Source: an uncultured Clostridia bacterium (GTDB lineage: Bacteria > Bacillota > Clostridia > Oscillospirales > Oscillospiraceae). From it: a stretch of DNA of 64,000 bases. Where the stretch lies: assembly GCA_930990965.1 (NCBI GenBank), contig CAKNRQ010000006.1, positions 1-64,000 of the forward strand, in the 5' to 3' direction. The position numbers and the translations under genes were made by a program. The notes under the pieces were generated by a model that saw nothing but the letters and a program-made list of their open reading frames with translations, was not told where the DNA came from and did not search any database. Positions within the stretch are counted from its first letter, which is position 1. Every line of letters starts with the position of its first letter. Shown in pieces: positions 50,490 to 58,175 of this stretch.

Positions 50490-52517
50490 ATGAGCTACGC
50501 AACCAAAGACATTCGCAACGTCGCCCTGCTCGGCCACGGCGGCAACGGCAAGTCTACCCTCGCCGAGAACATGCTCTTCCTCAACGGTGTGACTGACCGT
50601 ATGGGCAGCACCGCGGCGGGCAACAGCGTCTCCGACTTCGACGCTGAGGAGATTCGCCGTCAGATAAGCATCTCCCTGTCCACGATGTACACGGAGTACC
50701 AGAAGACGAAGATAAATATTCTGGACACCCCGGGTTACTTTGACTTCGCCGGTGAGGTCGCCGAGGCCCTGCGCGTCGCCGACACCGGCATCATAGTCGT
50801 CTCTGCCAAGGACGGCGTTAACGTCGGAGCCGAGAAGGCCTGGAAGAGCCTCTCCGACGCCAATCTCCCCAAGGCTATCTACATCTCCAAGCTCGACGAG
50901 GAGCACGCGGATTACTTCACCGCTCTCAACGCCCTGCGCGACAAGTTTGGCCCGAGCGTCAGCCCCATGGCCGCTCCCATAGTCGAAGGCGGCAAGCCCG
51001 TCGGCATAGTTGACATCGTCGGCCGCAAGGCTTACAAGTACAACGGCAGCAAGCGTAGCGAGTGCCCCATCCCCGACAGCATGGCTGACCGTGTAGAGGA
51101 ACTCTACAGCGAAATAGCCGAGAACGCCGCCGGTACCAGCGAGGAACTCATGGAGAAGTACCTCGAGACCATGGAGCTCTCCAGCGAAGAAATCTACGGC
51201 GCCCTGACCACCGGTATAGCCGAGGGCGAGATCGTCCCCGTCTACTGCGGCTGCGCCACTTCCGGCATGGGCACTCTCGAACTGCTCGACGCCATCAAGA
51301 ACTTCTTCCCCGCCCCCCACGAGCTCGGCGAGCCCGTCAACGAGGCCGGCAGCACCAAGGCGATAGTCTACAAGACCATCTCCGACCAGTTCGGCAAGTT
51401 CAGCATGTTCAAGGTCATCTCCGGCAAGGTCACCCCCGACATGACCCTGACCAACGCCCGCAGCGGCGCTCAGGAGAAGCTCGGCCACATCTATTATATG
51501 CAGGGCAAGAAAAACGTCGAGGTCCAGGAAATCTGCTGCGGCGACATCGGCGCCGTGAGCAAGCTCTCCGACACCAAGACCGCCGACACCCTCTGCGACG
51601 CCAAGGCCGTCGAGGCCGCGCCCGGCATTGAGTTTGCCACTCCGTGCTACTCCATGGCCATCGCCCCCAAGACGAAGGGCCAGGAGGACAAGGTCGCCCA
51701 GGGCCTCGCCCGTCTGAACGACGAGGACCGCTCCTTCACCATCACCAACAACGCCGAGACCAAGCAAATGGTCATTGCCGGCGCCGGCGACATCCAGCTT
51801 GACGTGCTCTGCAACAAGCTCAAGAACAAGTTCGGTGTGGAAGTCGAACTCAGCCCGGCCCGCGTGGCTTACCGCGAGAAGATCCGCAAGCCCCTCAAGG
51901 CCCACGGCCGCCACAAGAAGCAGTCCGGCGGTCACGGCCAGTTCGGCGATGTCTGGATAGAGTTCGAGCCCCAGGAGGAGCAGGAAGATATGATCTTCGC
52001 CGAGAACGTCTTCGGCGGCAGCGTCCCGAAGAACTTCTTCCCGGCTGTTGAAAAGGGCCTGCGCGAGTGCTGCACCAAGGGTGTCCTCGCCGGTTACCCG
52101 ATGGTCTATCTCAAGGCCACCCTCTACGACGGCTCCTACCACCCCGTCGACTCGAGCGAAATGGCGTTCAAGACTGCAGCTTCTCTCGCTTATAAGGAAC
52201 TTATTAACGCCAGCCCCGTCATATTGGAGCCGATTGGATTGCTGAAGGTCACTATTCCCGACGCTAACATGGGTGATATCATGAGCGATATCAGCTCCAA
52301 GCGCCGCGGCACCGTCATGGGCATGAACGCCGAGGGCGGCATGCAGACGGTTGAAGCCGAGGTCCCCATGGCCGAAATGAGCTCTTACGCCATAGACCTG
52401 CGCAGCATGACTCAGGGCCGCGGCAGCTTCACCCTCGAGTTCGTCCGCTACGCGGAGGCCCCCGCCGCCGTGCAGCAGAAGATTATCGACGAGGCCAAGA
52501 AAGAAGCCGACGAGTAA
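50490..52517 (+). CDS. EF-G-like translational GTPase (EF-G paralogue)
   Basis: This 675-residue protein has the five-domain layout of EF-G. The G domain has P-loop GHGGNGKST (about 15-23), an EEIRRQISISLS switch region, and DTPGYFDF (about 77-84). The G4 motif is SKLD instead of NKxD. Domain II, a domain III with AGAGDIQLDVL, domain IV with GRHKKQSGGHGQFGDVW, and domain V with EPIGLLKVTIPDANMGDIMS follow. The altered G1 and G4 motifs mark it as the secondary EF-G found in many Firmicutes, not the housekeeping copy, and it lies outside the str operon. Its role is unknown; translation under stress is inferred. Confidence 0.85.
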   Translation: MSYATKDIRNVALLGHGGNGKSTLAENMLFLNGVTDRMGSTAAGNSVSDFDAEEIRRQISISLSTMYTEYQKTKINILDTPGYFDFAGEVAEALRVADTGIIVVSAKDGVNVGAEKAWKSLSDANLPKAIYISKLDEEHADYFTALNALRDKFGPSVSPMAAPIVEGGKPVGIVDIVGRKAYKYNGSKRSECPIPDSMADRVEELYSEIAENAAGTSEELMEKYLETMELSSEEIYGALTTGIAEGEIVPVYCGCATSGMGTLELLDAIKNFFPAPHELGEPVNEAGSTKAIVYKTISDQFGKFSMFKVISGKVTPDMTLTNARSGAQEKLGHIYYMQGKKNVEVQEICCGDIGAVSKLSDTKTADTLCDAKAVEAAPGIEFATPCYSMAIAPKTKGQEDKVAQGLARLNDEDRSFTITNNAETKQMVIAGAGDIQLDVLCNKLKNKFGVEVELSPARVAYREKIRKPLKAHGRHKKQSGGHGQFGDVWIEFEPQEEQEDMIFAENVFGGSVPKNFFPAVEKGLRECCTKGVLAGYPMVYLKATLYDGSYHPVDSSEMAFKTAASLAYKELINASPVILEPIGLLKVTIPDANMGDIMSDISSKRRGTVMGMNAEGGMQTVEAEVPMAEMSSYAIDLRSMTQGRGSFTLEFVRYAEAPAAVQQKIIDEAKKEADE

Positions 52518-52637
52518 TAGTGCCTTTGATCCCGTGCCGCCTCCCTCGGGAGGCGGCATCGCGTCATACGGCCCGGCCGTTTGACCGGATCGGCCAATAT
52601 CGGGGTATTTACCCCTGCGAAACCGGGAGATTATATC

Positions 52638-53516
52638 TTGAAACGCAACGCACAATCATCCGTATTTTTCCTTTGGACGGGCGGCATTCTGATTTGTCTG
52701 CTCGCCGTACTCCTCGCACTTATACTTTCGAGCTGCGGCTCCGGCGAGAATGTACCCATTACTACGCCCACTGTTGAGTCTGCCGCTCCCACCGATGAGA
52801 CCGGTGACCCCACCGGCGGTGACGTAGGTACCGGCGACCCAGGCAGCGAGACCTCTGACCCGGGTACCGTTCCCTCTGCCGCCCCCAGCACCGTCCTCGG
52901 CGAGACTGCCGACGCCGGCCAGAGCTACATTGACAGCCTGACCTTCCTCGGCGACAGCACCACTTACGGTCTGTGGTACTATGAAGTGCTCACCGGCGGC
53001 CGCAACACTGAGCAGGTTTGGACCCCTGCCAGCGGCACGCTTACGCTCTCAAACTACGCCACGGCAACGGTTGAATATCCTCGCCCCGGCTCCGGCAACG
53101 AGATAAGCATTCAGGAGGCCGCGCGTCAGAAGCAGCCCGAATATCTGGTTATCACCCTCGGCGTCAACGGTGTTTCCTTCATGGACGAGGAGACCTTCAA
53201 GTCCTGCTACACCGACCTCATTAACAACATTCTCGAGGTTAGCCCGAATACCAAGATAATCTGCAACAGCATCTATCCGAACATGCCGAGCTACGCCTAC
53301 TACAGCGAGATAAACAACGACAACATAACTCGCGCCAACGGCTGGATACAGGATGTGGCCGCAGCCACCGGCACACGTTATGCCGACTCCTGCAGCGTGC
53401 TGAAGGACGAATCCGGCGCCCTGCGCGCCGAATATTGCAACGGCGACGGGCTGCACCTCAACGCCGACGGCTTCAATGCCGTGCTGGGTTATCTGCGTAC
53501 CCACGCCTATCAGTAA
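52638..53516 (+). CDS. SGNH/GDSL-family hydrolase, lipoprotein-like
   Basis: This 292-residue protein has an N-terminal hydrophobic segment with a lipobox-like LSSC followed by GSGENV, a Thr/Pro/Gly-rich linker (about 50-95), and an SGNH hydrolase domain. That domain has FLGDSTTYGLW (block I, catalytic Ser in GDS), ITLGVNGVSF (block III) and DGLHLNADGF (block V with Asp and His). Such enzymes remove or transfer acyl groups on the cell surface. The start is a TTG with GGGAG upstream. A DUF4358 lipoprotein follows after 55 bp; together they resemble parts of glycan O-acetylation loci. Confidence 0.8.
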   Translation: MKRNAQSSVFFLWTGGILICLLAVLLALILSSCGSGENVPITTPTVESAAPTDETGDPTGGDVGTGDPGSETSDPGTVPSAAPSTVLGETADAGQSYIDSLTFLGDSTTYGLWYYEVLTGGRNTEQVWTPASGTLTLSNYATATVEYPRPGSGNEISIQEAARQKQPEYLVITLGVNGVSFMDEETFKSCYTDLINNILEVSPNTKIICNSIYPNMPSYAYYSEINNDNITRANGWIQDVAAATGTRYADSCSVLKDESGALRAEYCNGDGLHLNADGFNAVLGYLRTHAYQ

Positions 53517-53571
53517 TCTCAAGTGGAAATGGGATGGCGGCCGCACCGGCCGCCTGTAGAAAGGTGAGGCT

Positions 53572-54051
53572 ATGAAAAAGCAGATCGCACTTATTCTGGT
53601 ACTTGCCATTGCCCTGGCCGCATTTTCCGGCTGCGGCGAGGCCGACGTCCCCGACCCTGGCTTCGACAACGTTCTCTCTGCCATTGAAGCCGTAGTATCT
53701 ACGGACAACATGGTTGAAATGCCCTCGGAATATCTTGAGAACATGTTCTCGCTTACCAGCGAGGACTATGAGAGCTGCGTTGTCATGAGCACGAACGTCG
53801 GCACCACCATCGATGAATTTGGGCTTTTCAAGGGCGCTGACGCCGCTCAGGCCGAGGCTCTTCACACTGCCGTGCAGAACTACCTCCAGCTGCGGCTTGA
53901 CTCCTGGATGCCAGAGTATCTGCCTGAAGAGTTCCCCAAACTCCAGAACGCTCAGCTCTGGACCGAAGGTGAATATGTCTTCTACGCCATTCTCTCCGAG
54001 GATGCCAAAACTACCGCAAGCGCCGCATTTTCCGGCTGCTTCGAAGCCTAA
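53572..54051 (+). CDS. DUF4358 lipoprotein
   Basis: This 159-residue lipoprotein has lipobox FSGC and a domain of about 130 residues with SLTSEDYESCVVMSTNVGTTI (in pieces about 64-84) and DEFGLFKGADAAQAEALHTAV, matching DUF4358. In Firmicutes DUF4358 genes commonly sit beside SGNH hydrolases and MBOAT acyltransferases. Here only the hydrolase is adjacent. AAAGGTGAGG precedes the ATG. A terminator follows 6 bp later. Confidence 0.75.
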   Translation: MKKQIALILVLAIALAAFSGCGEADVPDPGFDNVLSAIEAVVSTDNMVEMPSEYLENMFSLTSEDYESCVVMSTNVGTTIDEFGLFKGADAAQAEALHTAVQNYLQLRLDSWMPEYLPEEFPKLQNAQLWTEGEYVFYAILSEDAKTTASAAFSGCFEA

Positions 54052-54057
54052 AAGCGA

Positions 54058-54094
54058 AACGCCGTGAGCCTTTAAATGGTTCACGGCGTTTTTA
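54058..54094 (+). terminator. Terminator of the SGNH-DUF4358 unit
   Basis: A 14-bp stem with one wobble (AAACGCCGTGAGCC / GGTTCACGGCGTTT) and a TTTAAAT loop is followed by T and lies just before the toxin promoter. Confidence 0.88.
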
Positions 54095-54123
54095 TTGCCA
54101 ATAGAGATATATTGTGTTAAAAT
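54095..54123 (+). promoter_or_regulatory. Promoter of the type I toxin mRNA
   Basis: TTGCCA (54095-54100) and TAAAAT (54118-54123) are spaced by 17 bp. CCACCAAG just downstream (54125-54132) is complementary to CTTGGTGG at 54306-54313, so the 5-prime and 3-prime ends of the mRNA can pair. Confidence 0.7.
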
Positions 54124-54179
54124 ACCACCAAGCAAGAGTGGAACGGCTGCACCTCCTTACATAAGAGGGGGGTGACAAC

Positions 54180-54263
54180 ATGACAGTACAGGAAACTATT
54201 ATGCTTCTAAATCTGTTAGCCGTTGTTATCTTTGGAGTTATAAACGTAACCAAAAAGAAATAA
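54180..54263 (+). CDS. Putative holin-like type I toxin peptide
   Basis: This 27-residue peptide begins MTVQETIMLL, continues with a single hydrophobic segment (about 7-22) and ends in a basic KKK tail. That matches the small holin-like toxin family (Hol_Tox) of Firmicute type I toxin-antitoxin systems, membrane-acting peptides repressed by an antisense RNA. GAGGGGGG lies about 8 bp upstream. A promoter precedes it, and an antisense promoter and terminator lie on the other strand directly downstream. It is below the size limit of most gene finders. Confidence 0.82.
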   Translation: MTVQETIMLLNLLAVVIFGVINVTKKK

Positions 54264-54353
54264 CCGCCCCACCCCACGCGGAACGGCCATTTCTCAAGCT
54301 ATAAACTTGGTGGAGGTGTGCCGGGCCCGCTGGCACGGGTCAGCCCCTCTTGT
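54252..54353 (-). ncRNA. Antisense RNA antitoxin of the type I module
   Basis: A minus-strand promoter at 54360-54388 would start an RNA near 54353. Reading leftward, a 9-bp stem with G-U pairs (CCGUUCCGC with GUGGGGCGG, plus-strand 54278-54286 and 54264-54272) is followed by UUAUUUCUUUUU, a rho-independent terminator that forms only in this orientation. The resulting RNA of about 100 nt overlaps the toxin stop codon and 3-prime region, including the mRNA segment that pairs with the toxin leader. This is the expected layout of a type I antitoxin. Confidence 0.7.
54318..54336 (+). terminator. Hairpin at the 3-prime end of the toxin mRNA
   Basis: GTGCC (54318-54322) and GGCAC (54332-54336) form a stem that can be extended by outer GAGG/CCTC pairing, followed by TCTTG. 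It is probably the toxin mRNA terminator and, on the other strand, a 5-prime hairpin of the antitoxin RNA. Confidence 0.5.
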
Positions 54354-54359
54354 GAACAC

Positions 54360-54388
54360 ATTATACCATCGCTTTGCTTGCCGGTCAA
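54360..54388 (-). promoter_or_regulatory. Antitoxin RNA promoter
   Basis: On the minus strand TTGACC (54383-54388) and a perfect TATAAT (54360-54365) are separated by exactly 17 bp, with no reading frame behind them. It is closer to consensus than the toxin promoter, as expected when antitoxin RNA must be in excess. Confidence 0.8.
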
Positions 54389-54428
54389 GCGGCGAACGGT
54401 AACTCACATGGATATTGGAGGAAGAAGC

Positions 54429-55196
54429 ATGAACATGACACTTTGGAACACACTTTCCGAGCTCAAGAGCGAGAAGTACAAGTGGGTGGATCTCACCCAT
54501 GAACTGAGCCCCGAGACCCCGCACTGGTACGGCTTCAAGCCGCTGGAAGGCACGCTGCTCTTCGACTACATGCCCGGTACCCCCGACGACATGATGGCCC
54601 CCATGCGCTGCATCCAGTACAGCGTGGCCAGCCAGTACGGCACCCACGTTGACGCCCCGCGCCACTTCCACGAGAAGGGCCGCACCATGGCTGAGATCGA
54701 CGTCAAAGAGCTCGTCTACCCGCTAGTCGTCATCGACAAGAGCGCCGAGTGCGCCGCCAACCCCGACTTCATGCTCAAGGTTGAGGATATCCAGAAGTGG
54801 GAAGAGCAGTACGGCCGCATCCCCGAGGGCGCCTTCGTCGCCTTCCGCAGCGACTGGTACAAGAAGTCCAACCTGGACAACCCCGACGAGAACGGCCAGC
54901 CCCACTACCCCGGCTGGGACGTCGAGGCCATAAAGTGGCTCGTAGAGAACCGCAACATCGGCGCAATCGGCCACGAGCCCGCCGACACCGATCCCGCCAC
55001 CGTCACGACCAAGGAGGGCGCCTACCCCTATCCTGGTGAGCAGTACATACTCGCGGTAGACCGTTTCCAGATCGAGGTCATGCGCAACCTTGACCAGTGC
55101 CCGCCTGTGGGCGCTCTCATCGTCTGCGCTTTCCCGAAGCTGCGTGACGGCGTGGGCTTCCCTGCCCGCTGCTGGGCCATCTGCCCCGCCGAATAA
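54429..55196 (+). CDS. Cyclase family protein (kynurenine-formamidase-like metal hydrolase)
   Basis: This 255-residue cytosolic protein has the cyclase-family metal motif: SQYGTHVDAPRHFHEKG (about 61-77, H-x-x-x-D-x-x-x-H pattern) preceded by WVDLTHELSPETPHW (about 18-32). FRSDWYKKSN lies mid-protein and IGHEPADTDPAT later. Members hydrolyse formylkynurenine, isatin or other amide or lactone bonds using Zn or Mn. No tryptophan catabolic gene is nearby, so the substrate is open. GGAGGAAG precedes the ATG; a terminator follows. Confidence 0.85.
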   Translation: MNMTLWNTLSELKSEKYKWVDLTHELSPETPHWYGFKPLEGTLLFDYMPGTPDDMMAPMRCIQYSVASQYGTHVDAPRHFHEKGRTMAEIDVKELVYPLVVIDKSAECAANPDFMLKVEDIQKWEEQYGRIPEGAFVAFRSDWYKKSNLDNPDENGQPHYPGWDVEAIKWLVENRNIGAIGHEPADTDPATVTTKEGAYPYPGEQYILAVDRFQIEVMRNLDQCPPVGALIVCAFPKLRDGVGFPARCWAICPAE

Positions 55197-55202
55197 AAAA
55201 CA

Positions 55203-55228
55203 AGCGGCCGCCTGTAGGCGGCCGCTTT
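55203..55228 (+). terminator. Terminator of the cyclase gene
   Basis: An 11-bp perfect GC stem (AAGCGGCCGCC / GGCGGCCGCTT) with a TGTA loop lies 6 bp after the stop. A second GC hairpin at 55234-55252 (GCCCGG / CCGGGC) probably serves the convergent HD-GYP gene. Confidence 0.75.
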
Positions 55229-55257
55229 CCCATGCCCGGCCCGGAGCCGGGCTATTA

Positions 55258-56316
55258 TTATTTGTACAGTGACGCAATGTGTCCCTCGACCTGCATGAAA
55301 GACTCCAACAGTTCGCCGTCAAAGCCGCCGCACTGTCCGGTCCGTATCATGTTTTTGGCCTCGCTGTGGCTGTATGCGGGCTTGTACACACGCTGCATCC
55401 GCAGTGCGTCATAGACATCGGCGAGCGAAACGGCGCGTGACCAGGGGCTTATCTCGCCGTATTTCAAGCCGTCCGGGTAGCCCTTCCCATCGCCGCGTTC
55501 ATGGTGGTGCCGGGCTATGTCCAGGGCATATTTATAGCTTCCGTGTTCCCTGAGCTGGGGTATGCTTGCAAGCAGCGCTTCGCCCTGTACAGTGTGCCGC
55601 TTCATGATTTCAAACTCTTCGCGCGTGAGCTTGCCGGGCTTGTTCAATATGGCGTCCGGCACAGCAATTTTCCCCACGTCGTGCAGCACCGAGGCCAGCG
55701 CTATATGTTCTATCTCATTTGAGCCCAGCCCCTCGCCAAGCACTGTCTCGCTGAGCAAAATCGACGTTATCTCGCGTATCCTGCGCACATGCGTGCCGCT
55801 CTCTTCGCTGCGGAACTCTATGGCCGCGGCCAGGGACTCAACCATGCCGTGGCTGAGTTCTATAATTTGCCGTGTCTGCTCGTTCATATGCTCTTCCTGC
55901 ATTTCAACGAGAGACGTGAGCCTCGCTCTCGTCTTATACAGCTCTACCACACCGGCTATGCGCCTGAGCGCCACAAACGGCATAATGGGTTTTATCAGGA
56001 CGTCGGTAGCGCCAAGCCGGAATACTTCGCGCATATAGCTGTCGTTGACTTCCGATATCAGTACAAACAGCGGCAATCTACGGCTTATTCCCCGATTGTA
56101 CAGCTCGCGCAGCAGTGTAAGCGCGCCACCGCCGGGGAGAGCTTCATCTACCAGCGCCACGCACAGTACATCACTGCCCTTTAATATAGCTTCAATTGCC
56201 TCAGATACACTGCCAGCCTCGGCAATGTCCCCTTTGTGTGAGAAGAGCCCGCGCAGAACACTGCGCGCGGAAGCATCTCCGTCCGCTATGAGCATTGTGT
56301 TCCTAAGTTCTGTCAT
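55258..56316 (-). CDS. REC-HD-GYP protein, predicted c-di-GMP phosphodiesterase
   Basis: This 352-residue cytosolic protein joins a response-regulator receiver domain (about 7-120; acceptor Asp57 in LVDEALPG, Lys109 in IKPI) to an HD-GYP phosphodiesterase domain (about 155-345). HDVGKIAVPDAILNKPGK is at 212-229 and HHERGDGKGYPDG at 271-283, so the metal ligands and GYP motif are intact. It should hydrolyse c-di-GMP under control of phosphorylation or of a partner. No sensor kinase is in view. The ATG at 56316 was preferred; a GTG at 56334 would overlap the upstream GGDEF-EAL gene by 4 bp. It ends the exopolysaccharide-like operon. Confidence 0.88.
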   Translation of the reverse strand: MTELRNTMLIADGDASARSVLRGLFSHKGDIAEAGSVSEAIEAILKGSDVLCVALVDEALPGGGALTLLRELYNRGISRRLPLFVLISEVNDSYMREVFRLGATDVLIKPIMPFVALRRIAGVVELYKTRARLTSLVEMQEEHMNEQTRQIIELSHGMVESLAAAIEFRSEESGTHVRRIREITSILLSETVLGEGLGSNEIEHIALASVLHDVGKIAVPDAILNKPGKLTREEFEIMKRHTVQGEALLASIPQLREHGSYKYALDIARHHHERGDGKGYPDGLKYGEISPWSRAVSLADVYDALRMQRVYKPAYSHSEAKNMIRTGQCGGFDGELLESFMQVEGHIASLYK

Positions 56317-56330
56317 AGTACCCCGTCCTG

Positions 56331-58139
56331 TCACTTCGGATCTGCAGCCTGGCGCAACGCCTCTGCGGCAGGCAACGGTACATAGAAGAGGTATCCCTGC
56401 AGAATGTCACAGTTCAGCTTCTGCAGTTTCTCTACCTGCCACTCCTCCTCTACTCCCTCTGCCAGTATCACGAGGCCCAGGTTGTGACCTGTGCGCACTA
56501 TGCCTTCCATAATTGTCTGTCCCTGCCTGGTATTCATACAGTCCACCAGACTCTTATCCAGTTTCAATCCGTCCATTGGGTAAACCTGAAGGTCATGGAA
56601 CGTGGCATAGCCCATACCGAAGTCGTCGAACATCACCTGCACACCCAGGGACCGCACCGCGAGTATGTTCTCCCGCATCTGCTCGGCCTCCTCGGGCCTT
56701 ATGTCTCCGCTTTCGGTTATTTCTATTATAAGCTCCCTGTGCGGGAAGTTATAGCGTTCGATTATCTCCCGGCACTGGTCCTTGATGCCCGGTTTGGAGA
56801 AAGACCTGCGTGAGAAGTTACAGGAGATAAAGAAGTCCTCGCTCCTCACCTCGCCCAGCTTCTGCAGGAACTCACAGGCGCGCTCAAGTATGTAAAAGTC
56901 CAGTTTGTCTATCCTTCCCTCGCGCTCGAGCAGAGGTATAAACCTGTCTGCGCTGAGCAGGCCACGCTTGGGGTGCATCCAGCGTGACAGCGCCTCGCCG
57001 CCGGTTATGTGAAAGTCCTTGGCGCTTACGAAAAATTGCAGGCTCAGCTGAAATTCCCGGTTTTGCAGGCCCCGTTCCAGGTCTGCCAGGAGCTCGCGTT
57101 CCTCCTCACAGATATGGCATTGCCCGGCGCCGCACACTTTTGCTTTCATGTCATTATAACCTGCGCTTATGGCGCATTGTCTGGCGTGGTATAGTATGCT
57201 CTCATAGTCGTACTCGCGTGACGCAAGCGGGAACACACCTACCGAGATATCCCTGAGATTAAGCGTTGCTCCGGCGCATTCATAAGCTCGCATTTCTTCC
57301 CGCACCCGGATGGCCCAGTCCCTGGCCGCCTGCGGGCTCTCGGACTGGCGCAATATGAAAAAGTCCCCGTTGCTGCCAAGCGCCATGATGTCGTCGCCGG
57401 ACACCCAGCGCTTTAGTGCCTCAGCGGCAAAGCGCTGGAAGCGCGGAATCTCTCCCGGGCCTCCCACACGCTCGATGTGGCCAAGCTCGAAATGGAAGCA
57501 GAGCATACAGTAGAGCGCACGGTTGTTGTCATTCACTGTGCTGTTAAACACCTTTTCAAAGCCAAACTGGTTGTACAGCCCTGTGGACGGATCTGTGTCC
57601 AGTTCCACCCTGGCTGCTGTCACGCGCTTTTTGCCCTTGCGCCACACAATGGCAAGCGCCGCCAAGGCTGCGCACAGGGCTGCCGCCAGCGTGAGTATCG
57701 CAGGCAGCGCATGACCGTTCCCAGCGCTCGGAACTGCCACGGCCGCGAGCAACTCTTCCGTGACATCGCCGGTAGTGCGCGCTTCGGCGTACGCCGTCAG
57801 GGCGCTGATGAAGCTCTCAGGCGCGCTCTCCGTGAAGGCCAGGCCGTAGCTCACATCGTTCGTCTCAAAGAGCGTGAGTGAGCTCACGGTGTTCTCGAAG
57901 CTCTCGGCCCCAGTGACACCGGATATCACGTCGGCCTGCAAATTCCCGGCCAGAGCCTCACGCCTGTCGGCCGTCCCGGGCTCGTAGTAGACCATCTCGT
58001 AGCCTTCCTGTTGAGCAAAGTCTGCAAGCAGCTCCGGTATGGCGCCCCGGTATGTCCCGCTCTCCGGGTCATAGTACTCGAGCGGGTACAACTCCGGGTT
58101 CCCAGCCACATATATCAATACGCGCTCATCCATAAACAA
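56331..58139 (-). CDS. Solute-binding-like sensor with degenerate GGDEF and EAL domains
   Basis: This 602-residue protein has an N-terminal solute-binding-protein-like domain (about 5-103; ELYPLEYYDPESGTYRGAIP), one membrane segment (144-166) followed by a basic RKGKKR, a GGDEF domain and an EAL domain. The GGDEF motif reads SNGDF (256-260), so diguanylate cyclase activity is improbable. The EAL domain is intact: GEALSRW (381-387), SCNFSR, EITES, FDDFGMGY (504-511), KLDKS, AEGVE. It probably hydrolyses or senses c-di-GMP in response to an external ligand. No signal peptide precedes the sensor domain, although the charges after the segment predict it lies outside. Confidence 0.82.
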   Translation of the reverse strand: MFMDERVLIYVAGNPELYPLEYYDPESGTYRGAIPELLADFAQQEGYEMVYYEPGTADRREALAGNLQADVISGVTGAESFENTVSSLTLFETNDVSYGLAFTESAPESFISALTAYAEARTTGDVTEELLAAVAVPSAGNGHALPAILTLAAALCAALAALAIVWRKGKKRVTAARVELDTDPSTGLYNQFGFEKVFNSTVNDNNRALYCMLCFHFELGHIERVGGPGEIPRFQRFAAEALKRWVSGDDIMALGSNGDFFILRQSESPQAARDWAIRVREEMRAYECAGATLNLRDISVGVFPLASREYDYESILYHARQCAISAGYNDMKAKVCGAGQCHICEEERELLADLERGLQNREFQLSLQFFVSAKDFHITGGEALSRWMHPKRGLLSADRFIPLLEREGRIDKLDFYILERACEFLQKLGEVRSEDFFISCNFSRRSFSKPGIKDQCREIIERYNFPHRELIIEITESGDIRPEEAEQMRENILAVRSLGVQVMFDDFGMGYATFHDLQVYPMDGLKLDKSLVDCMNTRQGQTIMEGIVRTGHNLGLVILAEGVEEEWQVEKLQKLNCDILQGYLFYVPLPAAEALRQAADPK

Positions 58140-58175
58140 CTCTTTTCCCCGGCACTCGCCGGAACTAACCTAAGA

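Noticed and set aside
50463..52655. 730-codon minus-strand open frame
   Set aside because: Antisense to the EF-G-like gene, whose motifs are unambiguous; the frame is Gly/Val/Leu/Asp-rich noise.
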